In this document: positions 48,975 through 57,666 of the stretch, one piece after another
Layout of the letters: the number at the start of each line of letters is the position of its first letter
How positions within the stretch are numbered: position 1 is the first letter of the stretch
NCBI GenBank assembly: GCA_025359245.1
Contig: JANYGW010000037.1
Location: 1-63,332 of the forward strand
Origin: Massilia sp.
GTDB taxonomy: Bacteria > Pseudomonadota > Gammaproteobacteria > Burkholderiales > Burkholderiaceae_D
Reading direction: 5' to 3'
Length of the DNA: 63,332 nt
Made by a program: the position numbers and the translations under genes
The notes under the pieces: generated by a model
The model's input: the letters and a program-made list of their open reading frames with translations, nothing else
Told to the model about the DNA's origin: nothing
The model's database searches: none

Positions 48975-50446
48975 ACCTTGACCTCGCGTTGCAGCGCCTC
49001 AGCCAGTACGTCTTTGAGTTGTCCGCGCAGCGTGGCGATATCATCCTGCATGGACTTGTATTGCGCCAGTAGCAGGTCAGGGTCATGAATTTCCTGCTCG
49101 CCGATGTGTGGGTTCTTGCAATCTAGGTTGTAGTTACGTGCCTTGATTTCTTCTAGGCTGACCTTCCACGCTTGTTCGTTCTCGACACGTTGCTTGAAGT
49201 CGTCAGACTCCATTCCCCACCACGCCGACTCTGTATCGAATTCTTCGATCTTCATCGGCTTGGTCTTGTTGTAGCTTTTTACGCCGGGCGGGTAAGGGTG
49301 CTCGTAGAACCAGATGTGCTGCGTTGGCGTGCCCTTGCTGAAGAAAAGCAGGTTGGTCTTGATGCCGGTGTACGGGGAGAATACGCCATTGGGCAGGCGG
49401 ACAATGGTGTGCAGGTTGCAGTCTTCCAGCAGCTTTTCCTTGATGCGCGACTTGATGCCTTCGCCGAAGAGGAAGCCGTCCGGCAAAACCAGTGCGGCGC
49501 GGCCACCGGCCTTGAGCATTTGCATGATCAGTACCAGGAACAGGTCGGCGGTTTCGCGTGTACGGAAAGCGGCGGGGAAATTGGTCTCGATGCCGTCTTC
49601 TTCCATGCCGCCAAAAGGTGGATTGGTGACGATGACATCGACGCGCTGCTGGGGACCCCAGCTGATTAGCGGGTAAGACAAGGTGTTGTCGTGGCGGATA
49701 TTGATTGGCACGTCGATGCCGTGCAGGATCATGTTGGTGGTGCAGAGCAGGTGCGGCATCGGCTTCTTCTCGATGCCATGAATGCCCGCTTGCAGTCGGC
49801 CTTCGTCTTCGACGGTCTTCACATCTTGCTTGCGGATGTGTTCAATCGAACAGGTCAGGAAGCCGCCCGTGCCGCAGGCCGGATCCATCACTTTTTCGCC
49901 AAGGCGCGGGTTCACCATGCGGACCATGAATTCGGTCACGGCGCGTGGCGTGTAGAACTCGCCCGCGTTGCCTGCGGCCTGCAGGTCGCGCAGCAATTGT
50001 TCGTACATGTCGCCAAACAGGTGGCGCTCCTGCGCTTTGTTGAAGTCAACGCCTTCCTGGATCTTGTTCACGACCTGCCTGATCAGCTGGCCGGACTTCA
50101 TGTAGTTGTAGGCATCCTCGAACACGGAGCGGATCACGTACGCGCGCTGGTCGCCACCCTTTGCTTCTAGCTGTTGAAGGGCGGGGAACATGTCGTTGTC
50201 GAGAAACTGCTTGAGCGCTTCGCCGGTCATGCCTTCTGCGTCGGCAGCCCAGTTACGCCAGCGGTATTTTTCCGGCAGTGGCGATTTGTAGTTGTCTTGC
50301 AGTAGTTCCCATTCGCTCTCGCGGTCGTCGAAGATTTTCAGGAAAAGCATCCAGACCAGCTGGCTAAGACGCTGGGCGTCGCCATCGACGCCGACGTCCT
50401 TGCGCATGATGTCCTGGATGGATTTGATGGTGCTGGAAATACTCAT
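48971..50446 (-). CDS. hsdM: Type I restriction-modification DNA methyltransferase
   Basis: A 491-residue N6-adenine methyltransferase. It has the HsdM N-terminal helical domain (LSQLVWMLFLKIFDDRESEW), the AdoMet-binding motif DPACGTGGF (188-196) and the catalytic NPPF (275-278), with GDMYEQLLRDL and AGEFYTPRAV between. It pairs with HsdS to methylate host sites and with HsdR to restrict foreign DNA. It follows hsdR by 46 bases and is coupled to hsdS by a four-base overlap; the order R-M-S on one strand makes a single operon. Confidence 0.96.
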   Translation of the reverse strand: MSISSTIKSIQDIMRKDVGVDGDAQRLSQLVWMLFLKIFDDRESEWELLQDNYKSPLPEKYRWRNWAADAEGMTGEALKQFLDNDMFPALQQLEAKGGDQRAYVIRSVFEDAYNYMKSGQLIRQVVNKIQEGVDFNKAQERHLFGDMYEQLLRDLQAAGNAGEFYTPRAVTEFMVRMVNPRLGEKVMDPACGTGGFLTCSIEHIRKQDVKTVEDEGRLQAGIHGIEKKPMPHLLCTTNMILHGIDVPINIRHDNTLSYPLISWGPQQRVDVIVTNPPFGGMEEDGIETNFPAAFRTRETADLFLVLIMQMLKAGGRAALVLPDGFLFGEGIKSRIKEKLLEDCNLHTIVRLPNGVFSPYTGIKTNLLFFSKGTPTQHIWFYEHPYPPGVKSYNKTKPMKIEEFDTESAWWGMESDDFKQRVENEQAWKVSLEEIKARNYNLDCKNPHIGEQEIHDPDLLLAQYKSMQDDIATLRGQLKDVLAEALQREVKV

Positions 50447-50492
50447 GAAATGGACGGCTTTACGGTAATGGGTAAGGAGGAAAAACTGACAA

Positions 50493-52868
50493 CTATGCGT
50501 AGAGGTGCTTCTCTAGCTCGTGCAGGGCGGTAGTATAGCCCTGCTTGCCGCCGAAGACCGATACCAGTTCGCTGGCGGTGCCCATGTTCTTGAACGGATC
50601 GAGCGTAAGGATTTTGATGTCTTCAATGTTCTCGATACCGGTGTCGGCGTATTTTTCGAGCAGCGTTTCGAGCACCTTTCGCGCTAGCTCGCCGTATTTA
50701 GCAAAGTAGTTGCGTTTCTTGACGTTGTCGGCACGCTCGCGGCGGGTCAGCGGCGGTTGGTCGAAGGCGACATGGCAGATCAGATCGAAGGCGTCGAAAT
50801 GCTTACCGACTTCTTCGGCCAGCGGTTCGAGCAGGACGCCATGTTCTTCCAGTTCGCGCAGGATAGCGGCCTTGCGCTCGGTCTTGTCCCACCGGCGCAG
50901 GAAGTCATCAAGGGATGAGTAATCCTTGCGCACGGTCTGGCGCGTGTAGTCCTTGAGTGACTCGGTGATTAGCTTGCCTTCTGGGCCGTAATACTGCACA
51001 CGCTCTGCGACGACGTACACCGTCACATCGCCGAGCACGTATTTGACGCGTCCGGGGCCAGGTTCGCCGTCGTCGCCTAGTCCGCCGGTGCCGGTATCTG
51101 TGCCACCAGGTGGTATTGGCTTGCCGTCTTCGCCTATGACTACTTCGTCTGGATCGTTCTCCGGCGGCACGGGCGATTCATCGCCCTTGGGCTCGTAGAT
51201 GATCACGGGTTCGCCATCGAACGCGGGATCGGCAAACAGCTCGGTGGCCTTCTTGAAGTCCATGATGGTGAACCAGAATTTGCCGTAGTCCTCGTTGATG
51301 CGCGTGCCGCGCCCGATCATCTGCTTGAACTCGGTCATCGACTTGATGTGCTGGTCCAGCACCACCAGCTTGCAGGTCTGCGCATCCACACCGGTTGTCA
51401 TCAGCTTGGAGGTAGTAGCGATCACCGGGTAGCGTTCTTCGGGGTTTATGAAGTTGTCCAGCTCTGCCTTGCCTTCGATTTCGTCGCCGGTGATGCGCAT
51501 GACGTATTTGCGGCTTTCCTTGACCCGTTCGGGATTCAGGTTGACCAAGGCTTGGCGCATGCGCTCGGCGTGGTCGATGTCGTCACAGAATACGATGGTC
51601 TTGGCGTAGGGATCAGTCGCGGTTAGAAACTCGGTGATCTTCTTGGCCACCAACTCCGTGCGTTGCTTTAGGATCAGCGTGCGGTCCATGTCGATCTGGT
51701 TGTACACGCGGTCTTCTATTGGCTGGCCTTTGTCGTCAACCTGGCCCTTGCTGGGACGCCAGCCCTGCACATCCCTGTCGATGTCGATACGCACGACTTT
51801 GTACGGCGCGAGAAAACCGTCTTCGATCCCTTGCTTGAGCGTGTAGCTGTAGACCGGTTCGCCAAAATACACGATGCTCGACACATCCTTGGTTTCCTTC
51901 GGTGTCGCCGTCAAGCCGACGTGCGTGGCCGAAGAAAAATAGGCCAGGATTTCGCGCCAAGCCGAGTCTTCAGCGGCACTGCCGCGATGGCACTCGTCGA
52001 TCACGATCAGATCAAAGAAATCCGGCGAGAACTGCTTGTAGATGTTTTGCTCTTCCTCGCTGCCGGTGACGGCCTGATACAAGGACAGGTAGATTTCATA
52101 GCTCTTGTCGATCTGGCGCTTGCTGATTTTCGTCATCGCCGCGCCGAACGGCTTGAAGTCGTTGTTCTTGGTTTGATCCACCAAAATATTGCGGTCAGCC
52201 AGGAACAGTATACGTTTCTTGGTACCCGACTTCCACAAGCGCCAGATGATCTGGAACGCGGTGTATGTTTTTCCGGTGCCTGTTGCCATGACCAGCAATA
52301 TGCGCTGCTGCCCCTTAGCGACGGCTTCCACTGTGTTGTTGATGGCATTGGCCTGATAGTAGCGCGGGGCACGTCCGCTGCCATCGTCGTAGTACGGCAT
52401 CTCAACCGTATGGCGCGCTTCTGCGGTTTCCAGTCCCTTCCATTTGCAATAGCGTTGCCAAAGTTCAGTAGGTGAGGGGAAGGCGTCCAGCGTCAGTTCT
52501 CGTTCGACCTTGTCGGCAAATCCTGTACGGTCATGCATCAAGAATGCGTCGCCGTTGGAGCTGAATACAAACGGAACGCCCAGCGCCTCAGCATAGTTCA
52601 GCGCTTGCTGCATTCCGGACCCAACACTGTGGCCGTTTTCCTTGGCTTCGATGACGGCGATCGGGATGTTGGATTTGTAGTACAGAATGTAGTCGGCGCG
52701 CTTCTGTTCGCCACGCGTATGGAGCTTGCCACGAACGATGACGCGGCCCTTGGTGAAGCTCACTTCTTCGCGAATCTGCGTGTGGAGATCCCAGCCAGCT
52801 GTGGTGATGGCCGGGGTGATGTACTTGGTGCAGATGTCGCGTTCAGAAAGGCTTTTCTTGTCGGTCAT
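50493..52868 (-). CDS. hsdR: Type I restriction-modification endonuclease/translocase subunit
   Basis: A 791-residue HsdR of the shorter EcoEI-like type. The N-terminal nuclease shows Asp59 (RADYILYY) and IEAKE (74-78, the ExK of PD-ExK). The SF2 motor has Walker A MATGTGKT (195-202), DECH (291-294), GLTATPKET, and the motif VI region [12 protein letters not shown]. After an acidic Gly/Pro linker (about 575-620, with [20 protein letters not shown]), the EcoEI-type C-terminal domain runs to the end. All key residues look intact, so restriction activity is expected. First gene of the R-M-S operon. Confidence 0.95.
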   Translation of the reverse strand: MTDKKSLSERDICTKYITPAITTAGWDLHTQIREEVSFTKGRVIVRGKLHTRGEQKRADYILYYKSNIPIAVIEAKENGHSVGSGMQQALNYAEALGVPFVFSSNGDAFLMHDRTGFADKVERELTLDAFPSPTELWQRYCKWKGLETAEARHTVEMPYYDDGSGRAPRYYQANAINNTVEAVAKGQQRILLVMATGTGKTYTAFQIIWRLWKSGTKKRILFLADRNILVDQTKNNDFKPFGAAMTKISKRQIDKSYEIYLSLYQAVTGSEEEQNIYKQFSPDFFDLIVIDECHRGSAAEDSAWREILAYFSSATHVGLTATPKETKDVSSIVYFGEPVYSYTLKQGIEDGFLAPYKVVRIDIDRDVQGWRPSKGQVDDKGQPIEDRVYNQIDMDRTLILKQRTELVAKKITEFLTATDPYAKTIVFCDDIDHAERMRQALVNLNPERVKESRKYVMRITGDEIEGKAELDNFINPEERYPVIATTSKLMTTGVDAQTCKLVVLDQHIKSMTEFKQMIGRGTRINEDYGKFWFTIMDFKKATELFADPAFDGEPVIIYEPKGDESPVPPENDPDEVVIGEDGKPIPPGGTDTGTGGLGDDGEPGPGRVKYVLGDVTVYVVAERVQYYGPEGKLITESLKDYTRQTVRKDYSSLDDFLRRWDKTERKAAILRELEEHGVLLEPLAEEVGKHFDAFDLICHVAFDQPPLTRRERADNVKKRNYFAKYGELARKVLETLLEKYADTGIENIEDIKILTLDPFKNMGTASELVSVFGGKQGYTTALHELEKHLYA

Positions 52869-52913
52869 TGGGATTTATGTCCTTGAACCAGCTTGCTTCG
52901 GTGTTTTAAGCTC

Positions 52914-53105
52914 ATGCAGGATCATAGCTCAAAAGCAATACTTGACCTGAACATTACTAATTCAACCTTTGCTGACGTAAGTACATGGTTATCCGAAACT
53001 TCGCGTGAATCGCTTTTCGTTTGGATAATTGAGATTACTATTGATTTATTGATAGTTGCCCATATTTCTTTACTTGTGGTCATTGAGAAGGTTTGGCCGC
53101 GCTGA
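52914..53105 (+). CDS. Possible small membrane protein, 63 residues
   Basis: An A/T-rich frame in the island, divergent from hsdR. The product starts MQDHSSKAILDLN and has one strong membrane segment (SLFVWIIEITIDLLIVAHIS and further to VVIEKV). The start has no good ribosome-binding site; a TTG at 52893 is an alternative. It resembles no family I know. Position beside a defence system makes a small toxin or accessory peptide conceivable, but it may not be translated. Confidence 0.35.
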   Translation: MQDHSSKAILDLNITNSTFADVSTWLSETSRESLFVWIIEITIDLLIVAHISLLVVIEKVWPR

Positions 53106-53154
53106 AATTGTTTCAAAATTCAATAATAAAATTCACATTTTTATAGGATGAAAC

Positions 53155-53292
53155 ATGTCAAACTGCATTAACCCAGGTCCAAAGCCCAAGAAAGAAGATG
53201 GTAGCGATGATCGACGCCATCATGTGAACCCGCCGACCAGACCGAAGCATCCAACGCTCCCCATCCATAATCCGACGCCCACAAAAAAATAG
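53155..53292 (+). CDS. Small Pro/Lys/His-rich protein, 45 residues
   Basis: A short frame with a good ribosome-binding site (TAGGAT, five to eight bases before ATG) and an intrinsic terminator 11 bases after the stop. The product begins MSNCINPGPKPKKEDGSDD and ends HNPTPTKK: highly charged, Pro-rich, no hydrophobic core, likely disordered. I know no family. The clean start and stop signals argue that it is real. It lies between the small membrane frame and the tRNA-Lys att site within the island. Confidence 0.5.
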   Translation: MSNCINPGPKPKKEDGSDDRRHHVNPPTRPKHPTLPIHNPTPTKK

Positions 53293-53302
53293 TGCCAAAC
53301 GC

Positions 53303-53336
53303 AAAAAGCCCACGAACGTAAATTCGTGGGCTTTTT
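53303..53336. terminator. Strong bidirectional terminator beside tRNA-Lys
   Basis: AAAAAGCCCACGAA and TTCGTGGGCTTTTT form a perfect 14-bp stem with a short loop. It can end the small plus-strand gene and, from the other side, the tRNA-Lys transcript, replacing the original terminator now 6.5 kb away. Confidence 0.93.
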
Positions 53337-53340
53337 GGGT

Positions 53341-53391
53341 ATTCGTGGTAGGCCGTGCGGGATTCGAACCTGCGACCAACGGATTAAAAGT
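53341..53391 (-). repeat. Proximal att repeat inside tRNA-Lys
   Basis: 51 bases identical to 46873-46923. They run from the tRNA anticodon loop to five bases beyond the CCA end; the island insertion has thus restored an intact tRNA. Confidence 0.93.
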
Positions 53392-53421
53392 CCGCTGCTC
53401 TACCAGCTGAGCTAACGACCC
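53346..53421 (-). tRNA. tRNA-Lys (anticodon TTT)
   Basis: 76 bases with encoded CCA. The acceptor stem GGGTCGT pairs with ACGGCCT; the D-arm has AGCTCAGCTGGTAGAGC, the anticodon loop is CTTTTAA with TTT, and the T-arm has GGTTCGAATCC. A -10-like TACAAT lies 11 bases upstream (53433-53438, minus strand). The 3' half is the integration site of the adjoining island. Confidence 0.97.
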
Positions 53422-53481
53422 GAAGAGGCAGCATTGTATATGACGGATGCGATTTGCGCTAGGGTGTTTCGAATCTGCCTG

Positions 53482-55302
53482 CTAATTGGTCAGCTTGGCC
53501 GTTACTTTCAGCACTTCCTCGGCCGTCGTCGTGCCCTCGATGATCTTGTACGCGCCGGCGATGCGCAGCGGCTTCATGCCATCGGCGACGGCCTGCTTGC
53601 GCAGCGCGATCAGGTCGGTCTCGGCGCGGATCATGCTGGTGAAGCCTTCCGATATCGTCAGCAGCTCGTACAGGCCGGTACGGCCGCGAAAGCCCGTCTG
53701 GCGGCATTCTGGACAGCCGATCGGACGGTACACCTTGGCCGGCTTGGGGATGTGCCAGGCGCCGCCGATGCTGTCCCAGATATCGTCGCTCAGTTCACCG
53801 TCCTGCAGCTTGCAGTGCACACACAGCGTGCGCACCAGGCGCTGCGCCATGATGCCGATCAGCGTCGCTTCGAGCAGGTAGTAGGGCACGCCCAGCTCGA
53901 GCAGCCGCATCACGGCCGACGGCGCGTCGTTGGTGTGCAGCGTCGACAGCACCAGGTGGCCGGTCAGCGCGGCCTGGATCGCCATCTCGGCGGTGGCCAG
54001 GTCGCGGATCTCGCCGACCATGATGATGTCCGGATCCTGCCGCATCAGCGCCTTGACGCCGTCGGCGAAGGTCAGGTCGTTCCCCGGCTGCACCTGCATC
54101 TGGTTGAACGAGGCCTCGACCATCTCGATCGGGTCCTCCACCGTGCACACGTTCACTTCGGACGTGGCCAGCGCCTTGAGCGTGGTGTAGAGCGTGGTGG
54201 TCTTGCCCGAGCCGGTCGGGCCGGTCACCAGGATGATGCCGTGCGGACGGCTGGTCAGCCCGTCCCAGCGCTTGGCGTCGTCGATCGGGAAGCCCAGTTC
54301 CGGCAGCGTCTTGACGACGACGTCGGGATCGAAAATGCGCATCACCAGCTTTTCGCCGAACGCGGTCGGCATGGTCGACAGGCGCAGCTCGACTTCCTGG
54401 CCGCCGGTGGTGCGGGTCTTGATGCGGCCATCCTGCGGGCGCCGCTTCTCGATCACGTCCATCCGTCCCAGCAGCTTGATGCGGCTCGTCATGGCCAGCA
54501 TCACCACGGCCGGCACCTGGTAGACCTGGTGCAGCACGCCGTCGATGCGAAAGCGCACCGAGGCGATCTCGCGCTTCGGTTCGAGGTGGATGTCCGAGGC
54601 GCGCTGCTCGAACGCATACTGCCACAGCCAGTCGACGATGTTGACCACGTGCTGGTCGTTGGCATCGAGCTTGTTCGACTTGCCCAGTTCGACCAGCTGC
54701 TCGAAGTTGTTGCGCAGCGCCAGGTCCTGGCCCTTGGACTTGTTGGCGTCCTTGATCGACTTGGCCAGGCTGAAGAACTGCGAGATGTACTGCGAGATGT
54801 CGAGCGGATTGGCGATCACCAGCTCGATCTGGCGCCGCGAAATCTTGGCGATTTCGGCTTCCCAGTCGGTGGCGAACGGATCGGACGTGGCCACCACCAG
54901 GCGCGTGCCGGTCAGCTCGACCGGCAGGATGTTAAAGCGCGCCGCGTAGTTGGCCGACATGACGTCGGCCACCTTGGTGAAATCGATCTTCAACGGGTCG
55001 ATGCGGATGAAGGGCAGGTTGACTTTGCCGGCCGCCCATTCGGACAGCGCATCGAGCGTCAGCATCCGGTTCGGCGGCAGCGCCGAGACCAGCTTGCACT
55101 GGGCCACGGCCGACAGCGGGTGCATCGAGCCGACCGCATTCTTGAGGATGAACTGGGCCTGCGCGAACAGCGCCTTGACGTTGGCCTTGTCGATGATGCC
55201 GTCGGCCAGCAGCCAGCTGAAAATGACCTGCAGGTCGAGTGTCTTCGGCCTAGTCTTCGGTGCGGCTGGGGCGGGTGCTGCTTTTTTCAGTTCTGCGTTC
55301 AA
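53482..55302 (-). CDS. GspE/PilB-type secretion ATPase
   Basis: A 606-residue hexameric ATPase that powers type II secretion or type IV pili. It has a MshEN/GspE N-terminal domain, then the motor: Walker A GPTGSGKTTTLY, Asp box TVEDPIEM, Walker B LMRQDPDIIMVGEIRD, His box TGHLVLSTLHTNDA, and a four-Cys zinc module (CVHCKL, CPEC). The TTG at 55302 is chosen because GGAG lies eight bases upstream and the codons before it have no similarity; ATG codons downstream would cut into the first domain. No other secretion genes are adjacent; the neighbouring gene upstream is a spermidine-synthase-like gene. Pilus or secretion assignment is open. Confidence 0.9.
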   Translation of the reverse strand: MNAELKKAAPAPAAPKTRPKTLDLQVIFSWLLADGIIDKANVKALFAQAQFILKNAVGSMHPLSAVAQCKLVSALPPNRMLTLDALSEWAAGKVNLPFIRIDPLKIDFTKVADVMSANYAARFNILPVELTGTRLVVATSDPFATDWEAEIAKISRRQIELVIANPLDISQYISQFFSLAKSIKDANKSKGQDLALRNNFEQLVELGKSNKLDANDQHVVNIVDWLWQYAFEQRASDIHLEPKREIASVRFRIDGVLHQVYQVPAVVMLAMTSRIKLLGRMDVIEKRRPQDGRIKTRTTGGQEVELRLSTMPTAFGEKLVMRIFDPDVVVKTLPELGFPIDDAKRWDGLTSRPHGIILVTGPTGSGKTTTLYTTLKALATSEVNVCTVEDPIEMVEASFNQMQVQPGNDLTFADGVKALMRQDPDIIMVGEIRDLATAEMAIQAALTGHLVLSTLHTNDAPSAVMRLLELGVPYYLLEATLIGIMAQRLVRTLCVHCKLQDGELSDDIWDSIGGAWHIPKPAKVYRPIGCPECRQTGFRGRTGLYELLTISEGFTSMIRAETDLIALRKQAVADGMKPLRIAGAYKIIEGTTTAEEVLKVTAKLTN

Positions 55303-55330
55303 GCCGGATTCTCCGTGTGGCGCTGCGCGA

Positions 55331-56113
55331 TTAGGTTGCTGCCCTGATGCCCTTGACCCACGACTTGGCGGGCAGCTTGGTCGCGCCGACGATCTGCGCG
55401 GCGCGCGCGTCGAGCGCGTCGAAGTCGACCACGGGACGCTGCTTGAAGCAGATCGCCACCACATTGCCGTCGTGGACCTCGGGCAGGCAGATGACGTGGC
55501 CGAAGGCGAATTTCATGGCCTTGATGTTCTTGGCAAAGCTGGGGTGGTCGCCGAACAGGTTGACCGTCATGATGCCGCCGTCGGCCAGGCAGGCGTTGCA
55601 GGCGAGGTAGAACTCGGGCGTGTCGAGCACCGGGCCGCGCGCGGTGGCGTCGTACAGGTCGCATTGCAGCACGTCGAACGCTTCCAGGTTGTCCGGATCG
55701 TTGACGAAGTCGAGCGCGTCCATTTCGAGCACGCGCAGGCGTTCGTCGTCGGGCGGCAGCTTGAACATCGAGGCGCAGATGGTGATGACGGACGCATTCA
55801 GTTCGACCGCGGTCACGCGCGCGTCGGGAAATTGGCGGTAGCAGTATTTGGTCAGGGTGGCGGTGCCCAGGCCCAGCTGGGCGATGGCGCGCGGCTGTTC
55901 GAGGAACAGCATCCAGGCCATCATCTGCTGCGCGTATTCGAGTTCGGGCCAGTCGGGTTTGCGGATGCGCATCGCGCCCTGGACCCATTCGGTGCCGAAG
56001 TGCAGATAGCGCACGCCGTCCTGTTCGGACAGCGTGACCGGGGCAAATTTGGGTTTGCGCGGCGGACGGCGCGAGGATTCGACTTGTTCGATGGATTTTC
56101 GTTTGATGAGCAT
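55331..56113 (-). CDS. Spermidine-synthase-like methyltransferase-fold protein
   Basis: A 260-residue Rossmann-fold protein. YLHFGTEWVQGAMRIRKPDW and PELEYAQQMMAWMLF resemble the substrate-entry region of spermidine synthases, followed by IAQLGLGTATLTKYCY (nucleotide-binding loop), VTAVELNASVITICASMF and the acidic DVLQCDLYDA. The polyamine-binding Asp residues of true SpeE enzymes are only partly recognisable, so polyamine synthesis is not certain. It ends 28 bases before the GspE-type gene on the same strand. Confidence 0.8.
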   Translation of the reverse strand: MLIKRKSIEQVESSRRPPRKPKFAPVTLSEQDGVRYLHFGTEWVQGAMRIRKPDWPELEYAQQMMAWMLFLEQPRAIAQLGLGTATLTKYCYRQFPDARVTAVELNASVITICASMFKLPPDDERLRVLEMDALDFVNDPDNLEAFDVLQCDLYDATARGPVLDTPEFYLACNACLADGGIMTVNLFGDHPSFAKNIKAMKFAFGHVICLPEVHDGNVVAICFKQRPVVDFDALDARAAQIVGATKLPAKSWVKGIRAAT

Positions 56114-56229
56114 AGGGTGGCCTGATTCGATCGCCCTATTATCGGCCGATGACTTACCCTAGTGCAAGCGAAAGCGGCGAGGACAGAGCGGAACTGGCGC
56201 GATCGGTGTTCCGCGCCCACCAAACACCA

Positions 56230-56254
56230 TCGTCCTCGCGTTCGCAGAGGACGA
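56230..56254. repeat. REP-like palindrome
   Basis: TCGTCCTC (56230-56237) and GAGGACGA (56247-56254) are perfect inverted repeats with a nine-base loop. The element begins CATCGTCC like the one before aceF. A second small palindrome (CGGGCG/CGCCCG) follows at about 56269-56285. No T-run. Confidence 0.45.
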
Positions 56255-56291
56255 CGTTGGTGAGGCAGCGGGCGCGTAACGCCCGCGATTT

Positions 56292-56828
56292 TTACTGATT
56301 GCGGTCCGGCTCGACCGACACGCGCAGGCGCACACGCTGGCCCGGGTCGCGGTCCATGATGCTGGTGTAGCTGCGGCCGCGGTAATCATAGGTCACGTCG
56401 TAACCGACGGTGCGCGACTGGTAGGCGTCGACGGTGCGGCACTGGCGCACCGCCTGCTCCTGCGTTTGCGCATACTGCGGATCATTGACTGGCCGTCCCT
56501 GGTTGTCGACCTTGTCGCCGATCACCGCGCCGGCCACTGCGCCGACCGCGGTCGCTGCCGCGCGTCCGTTGCCGCGGCCGACCTGGTTGCCCAGCACGCC
56601 GCCGGCGATCGCGCCGATGATGGCGCCGCCCGCGCTGCGCTGTTGCGGCTGCTGATAGACGGGCGCCTGCACGTATTCGGTGCGGCACTCTTCGCGCGGC
56701 TGGCGAACCTGTTCGACGCGCGGCTGGACCCGGGTCACGTGGCCGAATTCTTCGAATTCAGCGGCCTGGGTGGCGGGCAGGGCGCCGGCGCCCAATACTG
56801 CCAATAACATTGCGATCTGCGTTTTCAT
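56292..56828 (-). CDS. Glycine-zipper 2TM outer-membrane protein
   Basis: A 178-residue exported protein. After the signal peptide (MKTQIAMLLAVLGAGALPAT, cleaved near QAAEFE) and a Gln/Arg-rich segment, the glycine-zipper domain lies at about 68-106 (GGAIIGAIAGGVLGNQVGRG, then AVGAVAGAVIGDKV), as in 17-kDa surface antigens. The C-terminal part (CRTVDAYQSRTVGYDVTYDY, SIMDRDPGQRVRLRV) is the typical companion beta segment. Probably in the outer membrane or periplasm; role structural or stress-related. Transcribed away from the barstar-like gene. Confidence 0.88.
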   Translation of the reverse strand: MKTQIAMLLAVLGAGALPATQAAEFEEFGHVTRVQPRVEQVRQPREECRTEYVQAPVYQQPQQRSAGGAIIGAIAGGVLGNQVGRGNGRAAATAVGAVAGAVIGDKVDNQGRPVNDPQYAQTQEQAVRQCRTVDAYQSRTVGYDVTYDYRGRSYTSIMDRDPGQRVRLRVSVEPDRNQ

Positions 56829-57186
56829 GATGACCTCTAGTAGTAAGTAGTGGTGGTGAACCGTTGCGTAAGCGGGTTCGCCATGATTGATATGGTATCC
56901 CTGTCTGAAGCAATTTACCCATCCCTATGGCAACAAGATGTAACAACGGCCTGCCATCTTGATAAGCCGCAGCAGAATGGAAATACGCCGAAAGCCCATC
57001 AAATTTAGGTAAAACCTTCTGTTTATTAACAAATATTGCGTTTGAAATCACATTCGGGTTGATTCAGCTTACACAACACGTTACCCTTATACGGTTAAGG
57101 GGTATATTGGCGGGTGGCAACCAATTGCATGGGCATGCAGGCAGCATGAGCGCCCACCCGACACATTAGTCCGACTGAGGGGAAAA
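56829..57186. promoter_or_regulatory. Divergent intergenic region, 358 bases
   Basis: Lies between the glycine-zipper and barstar-like genes, is richer in A/T than the flanks, and presumably holds both promoters. ACCCTTA (57083-57089) and TAAGGGGT (57096-57103) form an imperfect hairpin, and TATATT (57103-57108) could be a -10 box for the plus strand. I see no gene in it. Confidence 0.4.
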
Positions 57187-57585
57187 ATGAGTTTGTTGAT
57201 AACAGTGCCGCCCAACCTGGTGCAATCGATCCGTGCTTTCCGTGTCGTGGAATTGCAGGAGGAAGCAGTGCGCCTCGGGCAGCATTTCTTATACGCCCAT
57301 TGTGCCAATACGCTGACCAAGCAACAGGTGTGCGGCCGCATCGGCGAAAGTTTCCATTTCCCCAAGCCGTGCGGCAAAAATTTCCTGGTGCTCAAGGAAT
57401 GCCTGACCGAGACCATCAACAAGGCCGGGCCGCAGCCGGGCTTCATCGTCGTCATCGAGCAATTGCCCAATACCCAGAAATTCGACAAGGAAGCGCGCGA
57501 GACCCTGCTCGACGTGTTCCGCGACGCGGCCGACTACTGGGCCGAAAAGAAGGTGCCGTTCCGGGTGTTTTACTCGTTCGAATAA
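57187..57585 (+). CDS. Barstar-like protein
   Basis: A 132-residue cytosolic protein whose C-terminal two thirds resemble the barstar family of ribonuclease inhibitors (FHFPKPCGKNFLVLKECLTE, FIVVIEQLPN, LLDVFRDAADYWAEKKVPFR, VFYSFE). Barstar blocks barnase-type RNases by covering the active site. No barnase-like RNase gene is within the window. In many betaproteobacteria a lone barstar-like gene stands near housekeeping genes, so it may have another role. The next gene is purN, with its own promoter. Confidence 0.8.
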   Translation: MSLLITVPPNLVQSIRAFRVVELQEEAVRLGQHFLYAHCANTLTKQQVCGRIGESFHFPKPCGKNFLVLKECLTETINKAGPQPGFIVVIEQLPNTQKFDKEARETLLDVFRDAADYWAEKKVPFRVFYSFE

Positions 57586-57629
57586 GGCCGCAGGCAGCTG
57601 CTGCACTGCAACATATTTCTCCCGGTTTC

Positions 57630-57658
57630 TTGGTTCACCCAGCCGCACAGGGTACAAT
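57630..57658 (+). promoter_or_regulatory. Sigma-70 promoter of purN, near-leaderless
   Basis: TTGGTT (57630-57635) and TACAAT (57653-57658) are 17 bases apart. Transcription would start about 57664-57666, right at the purN ATG at 57667. Confidence 0.65.
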
Positions 57659-57666
57659 GCCGCCTT

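Larger units (their letters stand above)
46873..53391. mobile_element. tRNA-Lys-integrated island carrying a type I restriction-modification system
   Basis: A 6.5-kb segment bounded by perfect 51-bp direct repeats of the tRNA-Lys 3' end, the signature of site-specific integration by a tyrosine recombinase. The intact tRNA is at the right end. The content is hsdS, hsdM, hsdR on the minus strand, two small plus-strand frames and a terminator next to the tRNA. No integrase is present, so it is either a decayed element or was moved by an enzyme coded elsewhere. Several stretches, mainly in hsdS and 52870-53150, are clearly richer in A/T than the flanks, which supports foreign origin. Confidence 0.85.

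Noticed and set aside
46924-53340. An integrase gene within the R-M island
   Set aside because: No frame shows the tyrosine or serine recombinase motifs; the only open segment next to the att repeat is not recognisable.
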